Positions 8,796 to 17,853 of a DNA stretch of 64,000 bases are shown here, one piece after another; the first letter of the stretch is position 1; each line of letters begins with the position of its first letter. The notes beneath the pieces are model-generated. The model was given only the letters and a program-made list of their open reading frames with translations. It did not search any database and was not told where the DNA came from. Both the position numbers and the translations under genes were made by a program. Source of the stretch: Gilvimarinus gilvus (GTDB lineage Bacteria > Pseudomonadota > Gammaproteobacteria > Pseudomonadales > Cellvibrionaceae); assembly GCF_030518155.1 (NCBI RefSeq), contig NZ_JAULRU010000418.1:62001-126000 (forward strand), in the 5' to 3' direction.

Positions 8796-9253
8796 TGTAC
8801 TCTCCGTAATTAATTATTGTGTCGGGAGCACGCGGTACCTATAGCGTGATCATTACCCATCGAAGATAGGTACTATTATCGTACAATATATTTGAAGTAA
8901 TCGTAATGCTCCGGGTGCGAATTTCTCCCGCTGCATATATCGTATTGACATATACGGCGCGAGCCTGGTGAGTAGAATTGGCATATAAGCGCTTATATTT
9001 GTCTCGATTTACTGCAACCCCACCTAAATCCTCACAACCAAGGAGGTTGGCCGCGCTCGTTGCTAATTTCCCAATTTAACTAATCACAACTTATATATAT
9101 TAATATAGTACTAGTGACCATATGGCTTGTTGGCGCTTGCAGTCAAAGTCACAGCTTTCCGTTGAATCTAACAGGAAGCTTCGGGTAGTGTGAGTCGGGT
9201 TGCCATTGGAGCAACACATTAGAAATACGACAAAAAACAGGAAGTGAAACAGC
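8796..9253. other. Divergent promoter region GH43 / desaturase
   Basis: About 460 AT-rich bases between divergently transcribed genes. It holds the inverted repeat at 8874-8888 listed separately; I see no gene. A minus-strand frame at 9100-9330 overlaps the desaturase start and has no family resemblance. Confidence 0.55.
8874..8888 (-). promoter_or_regulatory. Candidate operator upstream of GH43 (TATTGT-N3-AYAATA type)
   Basis: On the minus strand TATTGTACGATAATA, an imperfect inverted repeat 79 bp before the GH43 start. Upstream of the paralogous GH43 gene the perfect version TATTGT-AGG-ACAATA occurs. The half-site resembles AraR-type operators (ATTTGTAC/GTACAAAT), which would suit an arabinan gene. 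Function is inferred. Confidence 0.4.
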
Positions 9254-10153
9254 ATGATGGAACCCGTGCACCGAATAGACGGAGTCGATGCAAGCCCCGT
9301 TAGGGGACGTGTCGTGTATGACCGTCCCAAAATGTTGTGGAATTTATCGATAATTGCCGGCGCCGTGGTTTTTGCACCACTTACGTTTAGCTGGTCGATG
9401 TTTCTAATATTTATCGTCTCTACTTATCTTACCCTGCTGATCGGTCACAGCGTCGGCTTGCATCGCATGATGATCCATCGCGCGTTTGATGGCAGCAAGA
9501 CCGTAGAAAGACTGCTGATATATATTGGGGTAATAGTCGGTATGGCGGGGCCCTTTGGGGTCGTGCGCATTCACGATCAGCGTGACTGGGCTCAACGACA
9601 ACCGCGGTGTCATCAGTTTTTTTCTCATAAGGCGGGCTTTATTAAAGACCTGTGGTGGCAATTAACCTGTCACTTCGAATTTGATGCGCCGCCTCGGTTT
9701 AAGATTGAATCGAAATTCGCGGATGATCAATTCTTGCAGGGGCTGGAGTCTACCTGGCGACTGCATCAATTGGTGTTGGCGATTGTGTTGTTTCTTGTGG
9801 GTGGCTGGGCTTTGGTCGTATGGGGCGTCTTCGCTCGTGTCGCAATATCTATTGTCGGTCACTGGACAATAACTTACTTTTGCCATAATCCCGGTGCGGG
9901 GCGCTGGGCTGTCAAAGGGGCGTCTGTGCAGGCTTCGAATTTACCCGGCCTTGGAGTGCTCACCTACGGAGAATGCTGGCACAACAACCACCATGCATTT
10001 CCAGAGTCTGCGCGTATAGGGTTGGAACCCGGACAAACAGATCCCGCTTGGTGGTTAATTTGTGTACTCAATCGGTTGGGCTGGGTTTTCAATGTAAAAC
10101 AACCTCGCGACCAATCACAGCGTGAAGATTTAGTTAATAAATACTGGCAATAG
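9254..10153 (+). CDS. Acyl-CoA/fatty-acid desaturase (membrane di-iron)
   Basis: A 299-residue membrane enzyme that inserts a double bond into acyl chains. Histidine boxes: GHSVGLHRMMIHR (His65, His70, His75) and HNNHH (243-247) are canonical. The middle box is the variant RIHDQRDWAQRQPRCH (His107, His120) instead of HRxHH, a form I associate with a bacterial subfamily of delta-9-like desaturases. Hydrophobic segments at about 30-62, 85-103, 172-192 and 195-210 fit the four-helix topology. The ATG at 9254 is followed by another at 9257; AGGAAG upstream serves either. Substrate and position are unknown. Confidence 0.85.
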   Translation: MMEPVHRIDGVDASPVRGRVVYDRPKMLWNLSIIAGAVVFAPLTFSWSMFLIFIVSTYLTLLIGHSVGLHRMMIHRAFDGSKTVERLLIYIGVIVGMAGPFGVVRIHDQRDWAQRQPRCHQFFSHKAGFIKDLWWQLTCHFEFDAPPRFKIESKFADDQFLQGLESTWRLHQLVLAIVLFLVGGWALVVWGVFARVAISIVGHWTITYFCHNPGAGRWAVKGASVQASNLPGLGVLTYGECWHNNHHAFPESARIGLEPGQTDPAWWLICVLNRLGWVFNVKQPRDQSQREDLVNKYWQ

Positions 10154-10195
10154 ATCTGAGAACAAACACAATGTGAGCTTACCGCTCAGTAACGG

Positions 10196-10447
10196 ATGGC
10201 AATATATATGGGTTTTTGTGAGGAAGAGAAATCGGCACTGCTAGCGCTAAAGGGCGTTGGCCCTACAGTGATTCAACGCTTTGAGGAAATTGGCATCAAT
10301 TCATTTCAAGAGCTGAGCGCCTATAGCGCCGAGGATATCGCGGAAATGGTCGCAGGTATGCTCAATACAACCTGCTGGAAGAACAGCCCACAAGCAAAAA
10401 GTGCGATCAATGCCGCCATTGCACGGGCAAAACTTCAAGCCCAATAG
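10196..10447 (+). CDS. Small helix-hairpin-helix protein (Cdd1-like)
   Basis: An 83-residue protein with a helix-hairpin-helix motif (LLALKGVGPTVIQRFEEIGI) and the C-terminal CWKNSPQAKSAINAAI block that is characteristic of short conserved proteobacterial HhH proteins. These probably bind nucleic acid, but no specific role is established. The first ATG (10196) and one at 10208 (before GFCEEEK) are both possible; the conserved part begins after the second. It follows the desaturase gene by about 40 bp on the same strand. Confidence 0.75.
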   Translation: MAIYMGFCEEEKSALLALKGVGPTVIQRFEEIGINSFQELSAYSAEDIAEMVAGMLNTTCWKNSPQAKSAINAAIARAKLQAQ

Positions 10448-10741
10448 AGGAAGGTTTACACCAGGACAAGTACCGAGAGAGCCAAAGTTCAGGTGTCATC
10501 GGCGTGAACCTTAGCGTACTGATTACCCGTCGTTTGAAATAAGGATTGTGGGCTTTACTCTCATCGTCACCATCGACCAAATCAAGCTCAGTAGGTTTTT
10601 AACTTGCGCGGTCTAAAAAAGTAGGGGCGTAAGACATGTGGGCCATCCACAAGCGTGATTGTGGCTAAAACAGTGCTACTAAGGGCCTGGGCGGTGGTTT
10701 TGGCGGGCAGGTACGATCGATCCTTAGGCTTAAACAGGTAG
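10448..10741. other. Intergenic region
   Basis: No gene, hairpin terminator or repeat that I can support in this stretch; the promoter and operator of the xylan operon follow directly. Confidence 0.5.
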
Positions 10742-10770
10742 CTGCCAACACAACTCTATTATCCTATAAT
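10742..10770 (+). promoter_or_regulatory. Sigma-70 promoter of the xyloside transporter/xylosidase operon
   Basis: A perfect -10 box TATAAT (10765-10770) lies 17 bp after CTGCCA (10742-10747), which matches the -35 consensus at four of six positions. Predicted transcription start is about 10777, giving a leader of about 100 nt before the transporter ATG. Confidence 0.6.
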
Positions 10771-10776
10771 ATTAAA

Positions 10777-10794
10777 CATGGTTGCGCTACCATG
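10777..10794. promoter_or_regulatory. Palindromic operator resembling the xyl-box (LacI-type)
   Basis: CATGGTTGCGCTACCATG is an 18-bp palindrome with one mismatched pair. Its core TGGTTGCGCTACCA is one base from a perfect TGGTAGCGCTACCA, and close to the Xanthomonas XylR xyl-box (TGGTAGCGCTAACA). It begins seven bases after the -10 box, covering the expected start site, the right place for a repressor that blocks transcription. The genes downstream are a xyloside transporter and a beta-xylosidase, which supports the reading. No regulator gene lies nearby. Confidence 0.6.
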
Positions 10795-10874
10795 GTATGA
10801 TCAGAACATGAGTATGTAAGGGTGTTTTCTCAAAGCCTCCTGTAAGTAAGGATTACAAATAATAAGGTATAAAA

Positions 10875-12284
10875 ATGAGCCAACCCAAAATTAGCACTAA
10901 AGAAAAGTTCGGCTATGGCCTAGGTGATGCAGGTAGCAACATCGTTTATCAGGCCGTACTCAACATGCTGTCCTACTTCTACACCGACATCTTTGGTATT
11001 GAGGCGGCGGCTGTCGGCACTTTGATGTTGGTGGTTCGACTGTTTGATACTTTTACCGACCCTGCCATGGGTGCCATTGCTGATCGGACGCGAACTAAAC
11101 ACGGGCGCTACAGGCCCTGGCTATTGTGGATCGCCATTCCCTATGGGATTTTGGCGGTTGCCGCTTTTGTGACGCCCGATTTTGAAAGCGCCAGAGACAA
11201 ATTGATCTACGCCTACATCTCCTATGGCTTATTAATGACGGCCTATACCGCCATTAACATTCCTTACTCCGCCCTGGCGAGTGTGATTACCTCCGATAAG
11301 GATGAGCGCTCCAGCTTGCAATCCTGGCGTTTTGGTCTGGCGATGATGGGTGGCTTCCTTGTCACTTCAATCACTTTGCCTCTCGCGAGATACTTTGGTG
11401 GTGGCGGAGAGAACCCAGACATGCAGTACGGAATGCCCATCGCAATGGGTATTCTCGCAGCGGTTGGGATCTTATGCTTTATCGGTTGTTTTAAATTTAC
11501 CAAAGAGCGCGTGTACCCAGAGGATATCGCGCAAACGGCCGGTGAAAAACAAGGCATCTTCAGCGATATTAAAATGATGTTTTTCAATAGCCAATGGGTC
11601 ATTGTGACCTTGGCAATGTTTATTATTCAAATTCGTGGTGGATTGTTTGGCGCCATCAAACCCCATTTCACCAAGTACTACATGATTCATGACCTCACGG
11701 GTTTTTGGGGCCAGAACGAAAACTTTATTGGCCTTGTGCTTGGCTTGACTATGTTGGCAGGGGTGGCGGGTGTTATTGCGGCTAACCGCCTATTTATGGT
11801 CTTGCAGTGGTGCAAAGTGTCTGTCATGAAGTTGGCCCTATTTGGCTCGCTGATACCTTACGGTTTGATTTTCTTTGTACCGCGCGAATGGTGGGAAGCA
11901 ACTTTATTTTTGATTTTGCTCGCTAACTTCTTCCATATGATGTTTATCCCCTTGTTGTTCGCAGCAATTCCAGATGTTGTGGATTACGGTTTAAAAGTGG
12001 TCGGTAAAGCGGCAATCGCTATGTTTTTTGCAGGTCAGCTGTTTGCACTCAAAATGGGTGGCGCCATCGGCGGCTCGATGGCCCTGTGGATTATGGCTTT
12101 GTTTGGCTTTCAGCCGAATGTCGCACAATCGGAGGATGCGCTGCTAGGCTTACGGATTGCTTTTGCTGGCATTCCTTTTATCGCTGCAATTGTTGTGGCG
12201 ATTATTATTCATTTTTACAAGTTAAAAAAAGGCTGGGAGAATCGCCAAAGCGTTATCGGGCCTGGCGTTGAGCCTCAAGCGTAA
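10875..12284 (+). CDS. GPH-family sugar/cation symporter, probably xyloside transporter
   Basis: A 469-residue inner-membrane transporter of the glycoside-pentoside-hexuronide family (MFS fold, 12 predicted helices). The N-terminal FGYGLGDAGSN, the RLFDTFTDPAMGAIADRT loop between helices 2 and 3, and KHGRYRPWLLW are family hallmarks (MelB, XynP, YicJ). The next gene is a GH43 beta-xylosidase only about 15 bp downstream, so the likely cargo is xylobiose or short xylo-oligosaccharides imported with H+ or Na+. Transcription appears to start at the promoter/operator at 10742-10794. Confidence 0.88.
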   Translation: MSQPKISTKEKFGYGLGDAGSNIVYQAVLNMLSYFYTDIFGIEAAAVGTLMLVVRLFDTFTDPAMGAIADRTRTKHGRYRPWLLWIAIPYGILAVAAFVTPDFESARDKLIYAYISYGLLMTAYTAINIPYSALASVITSDKDERSSLQSWRFGLAMMGGFLVTSITLPLARYFGGGGENPDMQYGMPIAMGILAAVGILCFIGCFKFTKERVYPEDIAQTAGEKQGIFSDIKMMFFNSQWVIVTLAMFIIQIRGGLFGAIKPHFTKYYMIHDLTGFWGQNENFIGLVLGLTMLAGVAGVIAANRLFMVLQWCKVSVMKLALFGSLIPYGLIFFVPREWWEATLFLILLANFFHMMFIPLLFAAIPDVVDYGLKVVGKAAIAMFFAGQLFALKMGGAIGGSMALWIMALFGFQPNVAQSEDALLGLRIAFAGIPFIAAIVVAIIIHFYKLKKGWENRQSVIGPGVEPQA

Positions 12285-12298
12285 GAGAAGAGTTGACT

Positions 12299-13906
12299 AT
12301 GATTAAAAATCCTATCCTGCCAGGATTTAACCCCGACCCGTCAATAGTGCGGGTTGGGGATGACTATTACATCGCCACCTCTACCTTTGAATGGTATCCG
12401 GGTGTGCAAATTCACCATTCCAGAGATTTAGTGAACTGGCGCTTGGTAACTCAGCCCTTAAACCGCGCGGAGTTACTGGATATGCGCGGCAACCCCGACT
12501 CTGGTGGTATTTGGGCGCCGTGCCTAACCTGGCACGAGGGTTTATTTCACCTTGTCTATACGGATGTGAAACGCCATGAAGGCAGCTTTAAAGACACGCA
12601 CAACTATCTAACAACTTGCGCCACGATTGATGGCGAGTGGTCGAATCCCGTTTACTTAAACAGCAGCGGTTTTGATGCCTCAATGTTTCATGACGACGAT
12701 GGGCGCCAGTGGCTGATCAATGTCGACTGGGATTATCGGCCGGGCATTCACCCCTTTAATGGCATTTTGTTGCAGGAGTACTCGGCAGAGCAGAAAAAGC
12801 TGGTGGGCCCGATAAAAAATATATTTCGCGGTAGTGAACTACGTTTGACCGAAGCCCCGCATATCTACAAAAGAAATGGTTTTTACTACTTACTGACGGC
12901 TGAAGGCGGTACAGAATATAATCATGCGATGACGATGGCTCGCTCGAAAAACATTGACGGGCCCTACGAGCTTGACCCGATTAGCCATATTGTGACCTCA
13001 AAAGATGACCCCACGTTACCGCTACAAAGATCGGGGCACGGCGACTGGGTCGAAACCCCTAACGGCGAAATTTATATCGTTCATTTAACGGGGCGACCAC
13101 TTTCCCTCAATGGTTGCGAACAAAAGCGCTGCCCGCTCGGGCGAGAAACCGCCATTCAAAAAGGCATGTGGACCAGTGATGGCTGGTTGCGGCTCGCCAA
13201 CGGTAGCAATAAGCCAGATTTGGAAACGCCTGCGCCGAGCTTAGCTTTGCACCCGTGGCCTCAAGCGCCCGATAAGACGACCTTCGATAGCGGTGAGCTT
13301 CCGATTGATTTCCAGTGGCTGCGCGTACCTTGGGACGAGCAAATGTTCACACTCAAGGATAGGCCAGGGTATTTGCGCTTATATGGGCACGAGTCCATTG
13401 GCTCCTGGTTTAAACAATCTTTGATTGCACGCCGCCAACAAGCATTTCGTTTTACCGCGAGCACCAAAGTGGAGTTTGACCCATACACCATTCAGCAGCA
13501 GGCGGGCTTAATTTGTTACTACAACGCCCATAAGCTGCATTATCTGCATATTGGTTGCCAAGAAAACGGTGAGCGATATTTATCTGTGGTTTCGGTAGCC
13601 GGTGACGAGCGTTGGAATTTTAGTTATGACAATGATGCGGCTAATATTAGCCTACCTAAGCAGGGCGCGATTTACCTTAAAGCGGATGTAGACTTTGACA
13701 GCCTGATTTTCTCTTGGTCGTTAAACGGCGAAGATTGGCAACAGGCGGGCGGGAAGCTAGATTACAGTCTTATTTCTGATGAAGCGGGGCGGGGTGCCGG
13801 TAAAAGTTTCACCGGAGCCTTTGTCGGCATGGCTTGTCATGACATCAGCGGTAGCCGTATTCCAGCAGACTTCGAGTTTTTTGAGTATGTGGAGCGGGAT
13901 GCGTAG
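12299..13906 (+). CDS. GH43 beta-xylosidase (GH43_11-like, intracellular)
   Basis: A 535-residue cytoplasmic enzyme without signal peptide that releases xylose from xylo-oligosaccharides. The catalytic residues are Asp13 (NPDPS), Asp126 (FDASMF) and Glu185 (TEAPHIY), one position off from the well-studied Selenomonas xylosidase (Asp14, Asp127, Glu186). The propeller ends near residue 305, and the C-terminal beta-sandwich (about 320-530) that closes the active site in this subfamily is present. I choose ATG 12299, which has AGAGAAGAG upstream, rather than the in-frame TTG at 12293. Second gene of the transporter operon. Confidence 0.92.
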   Translation: MIKNPILPGFNPDPSIVRVGDDYYIATSTFEWYPGVQIHHSRDLVNWRLVTQPLNRAELLDMRGNPDSGGIWAPCLTWHEGLFHLVYTDVKRHEGSFKDTHNYLTTCATIDGEWSNPVYLNSSGFDASMFHDDDGRQWLINVDWDYRPGIHPFNGILLQEYSAEQKKLVGPIKNIFRGSELRLTEAPHIYKRNGFYYLLTAEGGTEYNHAMTMARSKNIDGPYELDPISHIVTSKDDPTLPLQRSGHGDWVETPNGEIYIVHLTGRPLSLNGCEQKRCPLGRETAIQKGMWTSDGWLRLANGSNKPDLETPAPSLALHPWPQAPDKTTFDSGELPIDFQWLRVPWDEQMFTLKDRPGYLRLYGHESIGSWFKQSLIARRQQAFRFTASTKVEFDPYTIQQQAGLICYYNAHKLHYLHIGCQENGERYLSVVSVAGDERWNFSYDNDAANISLPKQGAIYLKADVDFDSLIFSWSLNGEDWQQAGGKLDYSLISDEAGRGAGKSFTGAFVGMACHDISGSRIPADFEFFEYVERDA

Positions 13907-13976
13907 TTTGATCGCTAAAACCTTCCGCGAGATCTGTTCGGCACCTGGCAACAGATTAAGGCTAGCACTTGCGTAG

Positions 13977-14016
13977 GCTTGTCCCCTAGAGAATAAAAAT
14001 CAAATAGGGGGCAAGC
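13977..14016 (+). terminator. Likely terminator of the xylan operon
   Basis: GCTTGTCCCCTA (13977-13988) pairs with TAGGGGGCAAGC (14005-14016) through 12 positions including one G-T wobble, with a 16-nt A-rich loop, followed by TTATTCTGATTTT. It lies about 70 bp after the xylosidase stop. Confidence 0.5.
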
Positions 14017-14341
14017 TTATTCTGATTTTCAGTGAAGTCAGGTTCTACGTTAGTCAATATCGCTAAGATGTTGCGGTTAATGAGCTAGCAGGCTGTGGAA
14101 ACCCCCAGCGTACTCAGGCTTTACCGCAGGTTAAATTTCTCCCATCCATTGAAATAGATTGACTTTACCTGCAAAGGCCTATACTGTGGATGCAGCTTGA
14201 AAGTAATTCAAATTTTATGACCTCCATTTCGTTGCGTTCTTAGTAGTTCCTCGTCCTGTAGCTTTTAAAACTCGGTTTATATTTCCCGCTTATTCGTGCC
14301 TAACGAAGGCACTCTTATATTTTTTCTACAGGATAATTATT
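14017..14341. other. Upstream region of the cold-shock gene
   Basis: No gene seen. The last 150 bases are AU-rich and, by analogy with cspA genes, are likely to be a long structured 5' leader; I cannot fix the promoter. Confidence 0.45.
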
Positions 14342-14551
14342 ATGTCTAATTCAACGACTGGCACCGTAAAATGGTTTAACGAATCTAAAGGCTTTGGTTT
14401 TATTGAACAGAAGTCTGGCCCAGATGTATTCGCACACTTCAGTGCCATTGTAAGCTCAGGTTTTAAAACCTTAGCCGAAGGCCAATTGGTAGAGTTTAAC
14501 GTGTCTCAAGGTCAAAAAGGCCCCCAGGCAGAGAACATTGTAGCTATCTAA
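14342..14551 (+). CDS. CspA-family cold-shock protein
   Basis: A 69-residue single cold-shock domain that binds single-stranded RNA/DNA and melts RNA structure. RNP1 (KGFGFI, about 16-21) and RNP2 (VFAHF, about 29-33) are intact, as are the GTVKWFNE start and the terminal GPQAENI. Length and ends are typical of the family. AGGATAATT precedes the ATG. Monocistronic, with a strong terminator 20 bp after the stop. Which paralogue (CspA, C, D, E) cannot be told. Confidence 0.95.
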   Translation: MSNSTTGTVKWFNESKGFGFIEQKSGPDVFAHFSAIVSSGFKTLAEGQLVEFNVSQGQKGPQAENIVAI

Positions 14552-14570
14552 TAGCGCACTGTTTCTTATA

Positions 14571-14604
14571 AAAAAGGCAAGCCATAGCGGCTTGCCTTTT
14601 TTTG
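14571..14604 (+). terminator. Rho-independent terminator of the csp gene
   Basis: Thirteen perfect pairs (14571-14583 with 14589-14601), a five-base loop and a run of seven T. The flanking A run means it could also work on the other strand. Confidence 0.9.
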
Positions 14605-14737
14605 TGGCCAAAATATAGTAAACCTCAAATTCAATAAACACATAACCTGATGCAATCGTTATGTTTTTTGTGCTGATCAACCTGAGTTTGAGTAAGCACA
14701 GAGTTATGAGGGAAACACAAACACTGCAGCGCAGCGG

Positions 14738-14763
14738 AAAAAACCGGCCTTTTTAGGGGCCGG
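14738..14763 (-). terminator. Terminator of the GH9 gene
   Basis: Minus strand: CCGGCC, an 8-nt loop, GGCCGG and a run of six T, about 12 bp after the GH9 stop codon. Confidence 0.8.
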
Positions 14764-14774
14764 ATCTTTCTCAA

Positions 14775-17363
14775 CTATTTTTCAAGTAGTGTTTGTGCGG
14801 CATGGGTTAGGAATAAGTAACGGCTTCCCATCGGAATCACATACTCATTTTGCCCCCAAAAGAACGGCCAGTTGCTTTTGTTTTCCGGTAAATCTGGTGG
14901 CAGTACCAACACCCCCGGAACTACGCCGCCCGGTATATACGAAAAGTCGGCACGGTTTGCGCCGTAGGCTGCGGTTTGCGATTGGGCGCCAATGCCCGAT
15001 GCAAAAGAGTAGTTGGAGTCTGGGTGGGTACCGAAAATATAATTAAGGCTGCGGTATACCAGCTCTTCTTCAACAATGTCAGGGAAGGCCTTGTTCAGCC
15101 AATAATTACTGATACCAAAACTCATCACCGATCCATTGCCTGCCCAGCCACCGCGGGTGATAGGTACACCGTAAGGATTGTCTTTTTCAATATCAGCAAC
15201 CTGCTTCCGGTACTGCACCGTCAGAGCTTTTAGTTTGTCCGAATAGGCGTCATTCATATGGGGCAGGGCGCCGACGAGCATGGCAATATTCTCGCCGCGG
15301 AAGTTGTCTTCGATTTCAGGCAATAACTCGTTAATCGAGTGGGCGTACTTGTCTTCCTTGGTCGTAATGAGCAGTTCTACGGCGGCTTTCAGCTTTTCTT
15401 CTTCCAGCCGGCCGCCGGTTGTATTGCCAAACCGATAGGTATTGGGTTCGCGGTTGGCTTCATACTCCCATACTTTTTTCGCCGTTGTTAAGCTTTCGTC
15501 AGCTAAGTCTTGATTAATCGGCCCGAGTACACGGCTGGCCGCTGCCAGTGCTGCCGCCGAACCGTAATTAAGCGCAGTGCTATTGGTTGTAAAAGCCCAG
15601 CGGTCATCAAACCGGCCGCTGTGCGTGCCATTCTCAGGCATTAAATCTTCACCGGCCGTTGGATCAACCGTCGATGGCTCGTACATTTTGCCAACGCCAC
15701 GTTCGCTCGCGTGTGGGTCCATACTCGCGTCGTACACCATGTTGTCGGTTTTGGTAGAGCCGTCTCCCAAATGCGGATACTGGTACAAGCGACCGGCGAC
15801 AATACCCGGAATGGCGTGGCCAATGGCGCGGTGTTGGGCGATTAACGCCAAGGTACCGTGTTCGATTTGTTGCAGTATGTCTTGCTTGCCATCCGGGCGG
15901 TTAATTTGCGTGAATTTTTTCGCCTGATCAACCGTGGTGTTGTCGCGTTCAATGCCAAACTCTTCTACGGCATGCACTAAACCTTGCACGGTGTGGTATT
16001 GCGATTGGGTGCGAATGTCGTAGTCCCCGGCGTCGTACCAGCCACCGTAATCCAGTCCGTCAATATGCTCGAAGGGTTTGAACTCTGTGTCCAGGTTTTC
16101 GCCATGGGCGTAGAGATCAAAATGTTCGTAGTTGGGCGGCGCTTGCAGAGCGTCGTCCATATGCGAGCGACCATGCCATACCCGGTAGGCTTCACGCACC
16201 AGCATATGGTCCATTTGCACAGGGAAGAAAAAATCCAAGGTTGGCTGCCACGCTTTGGCGAGTACATCGGTATCGATTGGGAAGGCCGGTGTTGTTTGAT
16301 TGCCGTAGCGCAGCTGATAAAGCCCGGGCGCTGTAACACCAGAGAAATCAAAGGTTATATAATTGTAGCGCAGGTAGCTTCCCCAGCTCGCAGGCTTGCT
16401 TTGTAAAACTTGTTCGCTACTGCCATCGGCATTGATGCGCAATAGCTCAACGGTAGACTCCGGCGCATCGTTTACGTCTAACTCAATAACGGCTTGTTTG
16501 CTTTGCGATGGGTGATACCCCACCTGAGAAAAGCCGATGACCGGTTCGCGTACCCAGCCAGGTTTAGCGTTAATATCTAAGGTCCACTCAACCACTTTGC
16601 CGGTTTTCTCGGCGGGAATCATGTCGCGCACCACATACCAGCCGTTTTGTGCCTTGGTGCGGCCATCAAACAACATAAGCTCGCCATCGCCCAGTGTTTC
16701 GGTGATGGTCACGCGGCGCTCAGGGTCGCCCGGTGCAAATACAAAGCTATTGGCGGAGGCAAAAGCCGTTGGCTCTGTTAGCCCTTGTTCATTGGTAATC
16801 ATGCCGTAGGGAGTAGATGCTGAGCGCGGGAACTGGCCTGGCTTACCATCGGCTAGGTACGATTTATCCCAGTACTCGGCTGGCACAAACTCCATGTTGA
16901 ATCCCGCTTTGCCGACCAGTTCTGCCGGTAGCGGGCGATCTAAATGAACGCTCACAACCAGATGTTTGTCCTCTACGGTTGCCTTAACCGCGTAGGAGAA
17001 ATCCAGCTCGGGGTAGGCGAGTTGGGTGGTTATCGTACCGGTCTCTTGGTTGACTTCTCTGGAGACAAACTGGCCCATGCCGTCCCACTGTTCCGGCGTA
17101 TGTAAGAGGCGCACATCGCCATTAGTGGCTGTGCGTTCACCGTGATGAATAATTTCAATGCCGGCAGTTTTGGAGTCGAAGAATAGGCCGCCGGGTTTGC
17201 TCGAGAACGCAAGCACATCGACTGCATCGGATTCGAAGTACTCTTTCGTATTGAGAGTCAAGGCGCTTGGTGAGTCGGTTTGAGAGTAGGTTGTGCATGC
17301 CGACAGTATGGTTGAGCACGCAATTGCGGCGGCTATTGGACGCCAGGAAAAACGTTGGTGCAT
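14775..17363 (-). CDS. GH9 glycoside hydrolase, outer-membrane lipoprotein
   Basis: An 862-residue lipoprotein: signal with lipobox LSAC, Cys23 being the lipidated residue. Domain order: an N-terminal region of unknown fold (about 30-285), an Ig-like CelD_N domain (about 287-385) and a GH9 (alpha/alpha)6 barrel (about 390-860). The catalytic base pair is in GGWYDAGDYD. The acid glutamate is probably in WGQNEYVI near the end, and THPDSNYSF carries the usual subsite residues. GH9 enzymes are mainly endo-beta-1,4-glucanases, but lipoprotein members of this length include exo-glucosidases and mixed-linkage glucan enzymes, so the exact substrate is open. The gene stands alone with its own terminator. 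Confidence 0.88.
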   Translation of the reverse strand: MHQRFSWRPIAAAIACSTILSACTTYSQTDSPSALTLNTKEYFESDAVDVLAFSSKPGGLFFDSKTAGIEIIHHGERTATNGDVRLLHTPEQWDGMGQFVSREVNQETGTITTQLAYPELDFSYAVKATVEDKHLVVSVHLDRPLPAELVGKAGFNMEFVPAEYWDKSYLADGKPGQFPRSASTPYGMITNEQGLTEPTAFASANSFVFAPGDPERRVTITETLGDGELMLFDGRTKAQNGWYVVRDMIPAEKTGKVVEWTLDINAKPGWVREPVIGFSQVGYHPSQSKQAVIELDVNDAPESTVELLRINADGSSEQVLQSKPASWGSYLRYNYITFDFSGVTAPGLYQLRYGNQTTPAFPIDTDVLAKAWQPTLDFFFPVQMDHMLVREAYRVWHGRSHMDDALQAPPNYEHFDLYAHGENLDTEFKPFEHIDGLDYGGWYDAGDYDIRTQSQYHTVQGLVHAVEEFGIERDNTTVDQAKKFTQINRPDGKQDILQQIEHGTLALIAQHRAIGHAIPGIVAGRLYQYPHLGDGSTKTDNMVYDASMDPHASERGVGKMYEPSTVDPTAGEDLMPENGTHSGRFDDRWAFTTNSTALNYGSAAALAAASRVLGPINQDLADESLTTAKKVWEYEANREPNTYRFGNTTGGRLEEEKLKAAVELLITTKEDKYAHSINELLPEIEDNFRGENIAMLVGALPHMNDAYSDKLKALTVQYRKQVADIEKDNPYGVPITRGGWAGNGSVMSFGISNYWLNKAFPDIVEEELVYRSLNYIFGTHPDSNYSFASGIGAQSQTAAYGANRADFSYIPGGVVPGVLVLPPDLPENKSNWPFFWGQNEYVIPMGSRYLFLTHAAQTLLEK

Positions 17364-17853
17364 GAGTGGCTCCTCTTATTATTTGGCTTTATGGCAGCTC
17401 CGGGACACCGCCATATATTCATTAGGACTATAACCTGCGATTAAGATACCCCAAATTAAGGGAATATGCGAGTTCATCCCACACTATAGGCAACTGACCT
17501 GAACACCGCAGAAATAATGGGAGTGGGCGCATCTTGCCTGCCGTTTACGCTATAAGTATTTGTAAATATTTATCGGGTTTGCGTAAATAATCCGTTGCGG
17601 GCCTACCAAACTTGCTCATAGGCAACGCTGGTAAATTCAAAGGCTTGCTTGGTCTACTGCTAGGCTTGGCGACGCAATCCAAGCGCGTTGTTACAAATCA
17701 AGGATTTTGGCGAAGTCTTTTTAAACGCCAGAAAAGCGTTAAATGTCAGTGCGTGGTGCGTCCGGTGAGATTTGCGTCGCCACACATTGTTCAAAATGTA
17801 GAGATTGTACTGCACTGATTATTTAGGTCGCATTGCACGACTCGGGTTTGTGT
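17364..17853. other. Intergenic region upstream of GH9
   Basis: About 490 bases. It must hold the GH9 promoter (right of 17363, minus strand) and the 3' end of the exonuclease transcript. The 68-codon frame at 17612-17818 is arginine-rich without family resemblance and is not accepted as a gene. Confidence 0.5.

Noticed and set aside
9100-9330. 76-codon minus-strand frame in front of and over the desaturase start
   Set aside because: No homology seen, overlaps a well-supported gene.
17612-17818. 68-codon frame between GH9 and the exonuclease
   Set aside because: Composition and lack of start signal suggest chance.
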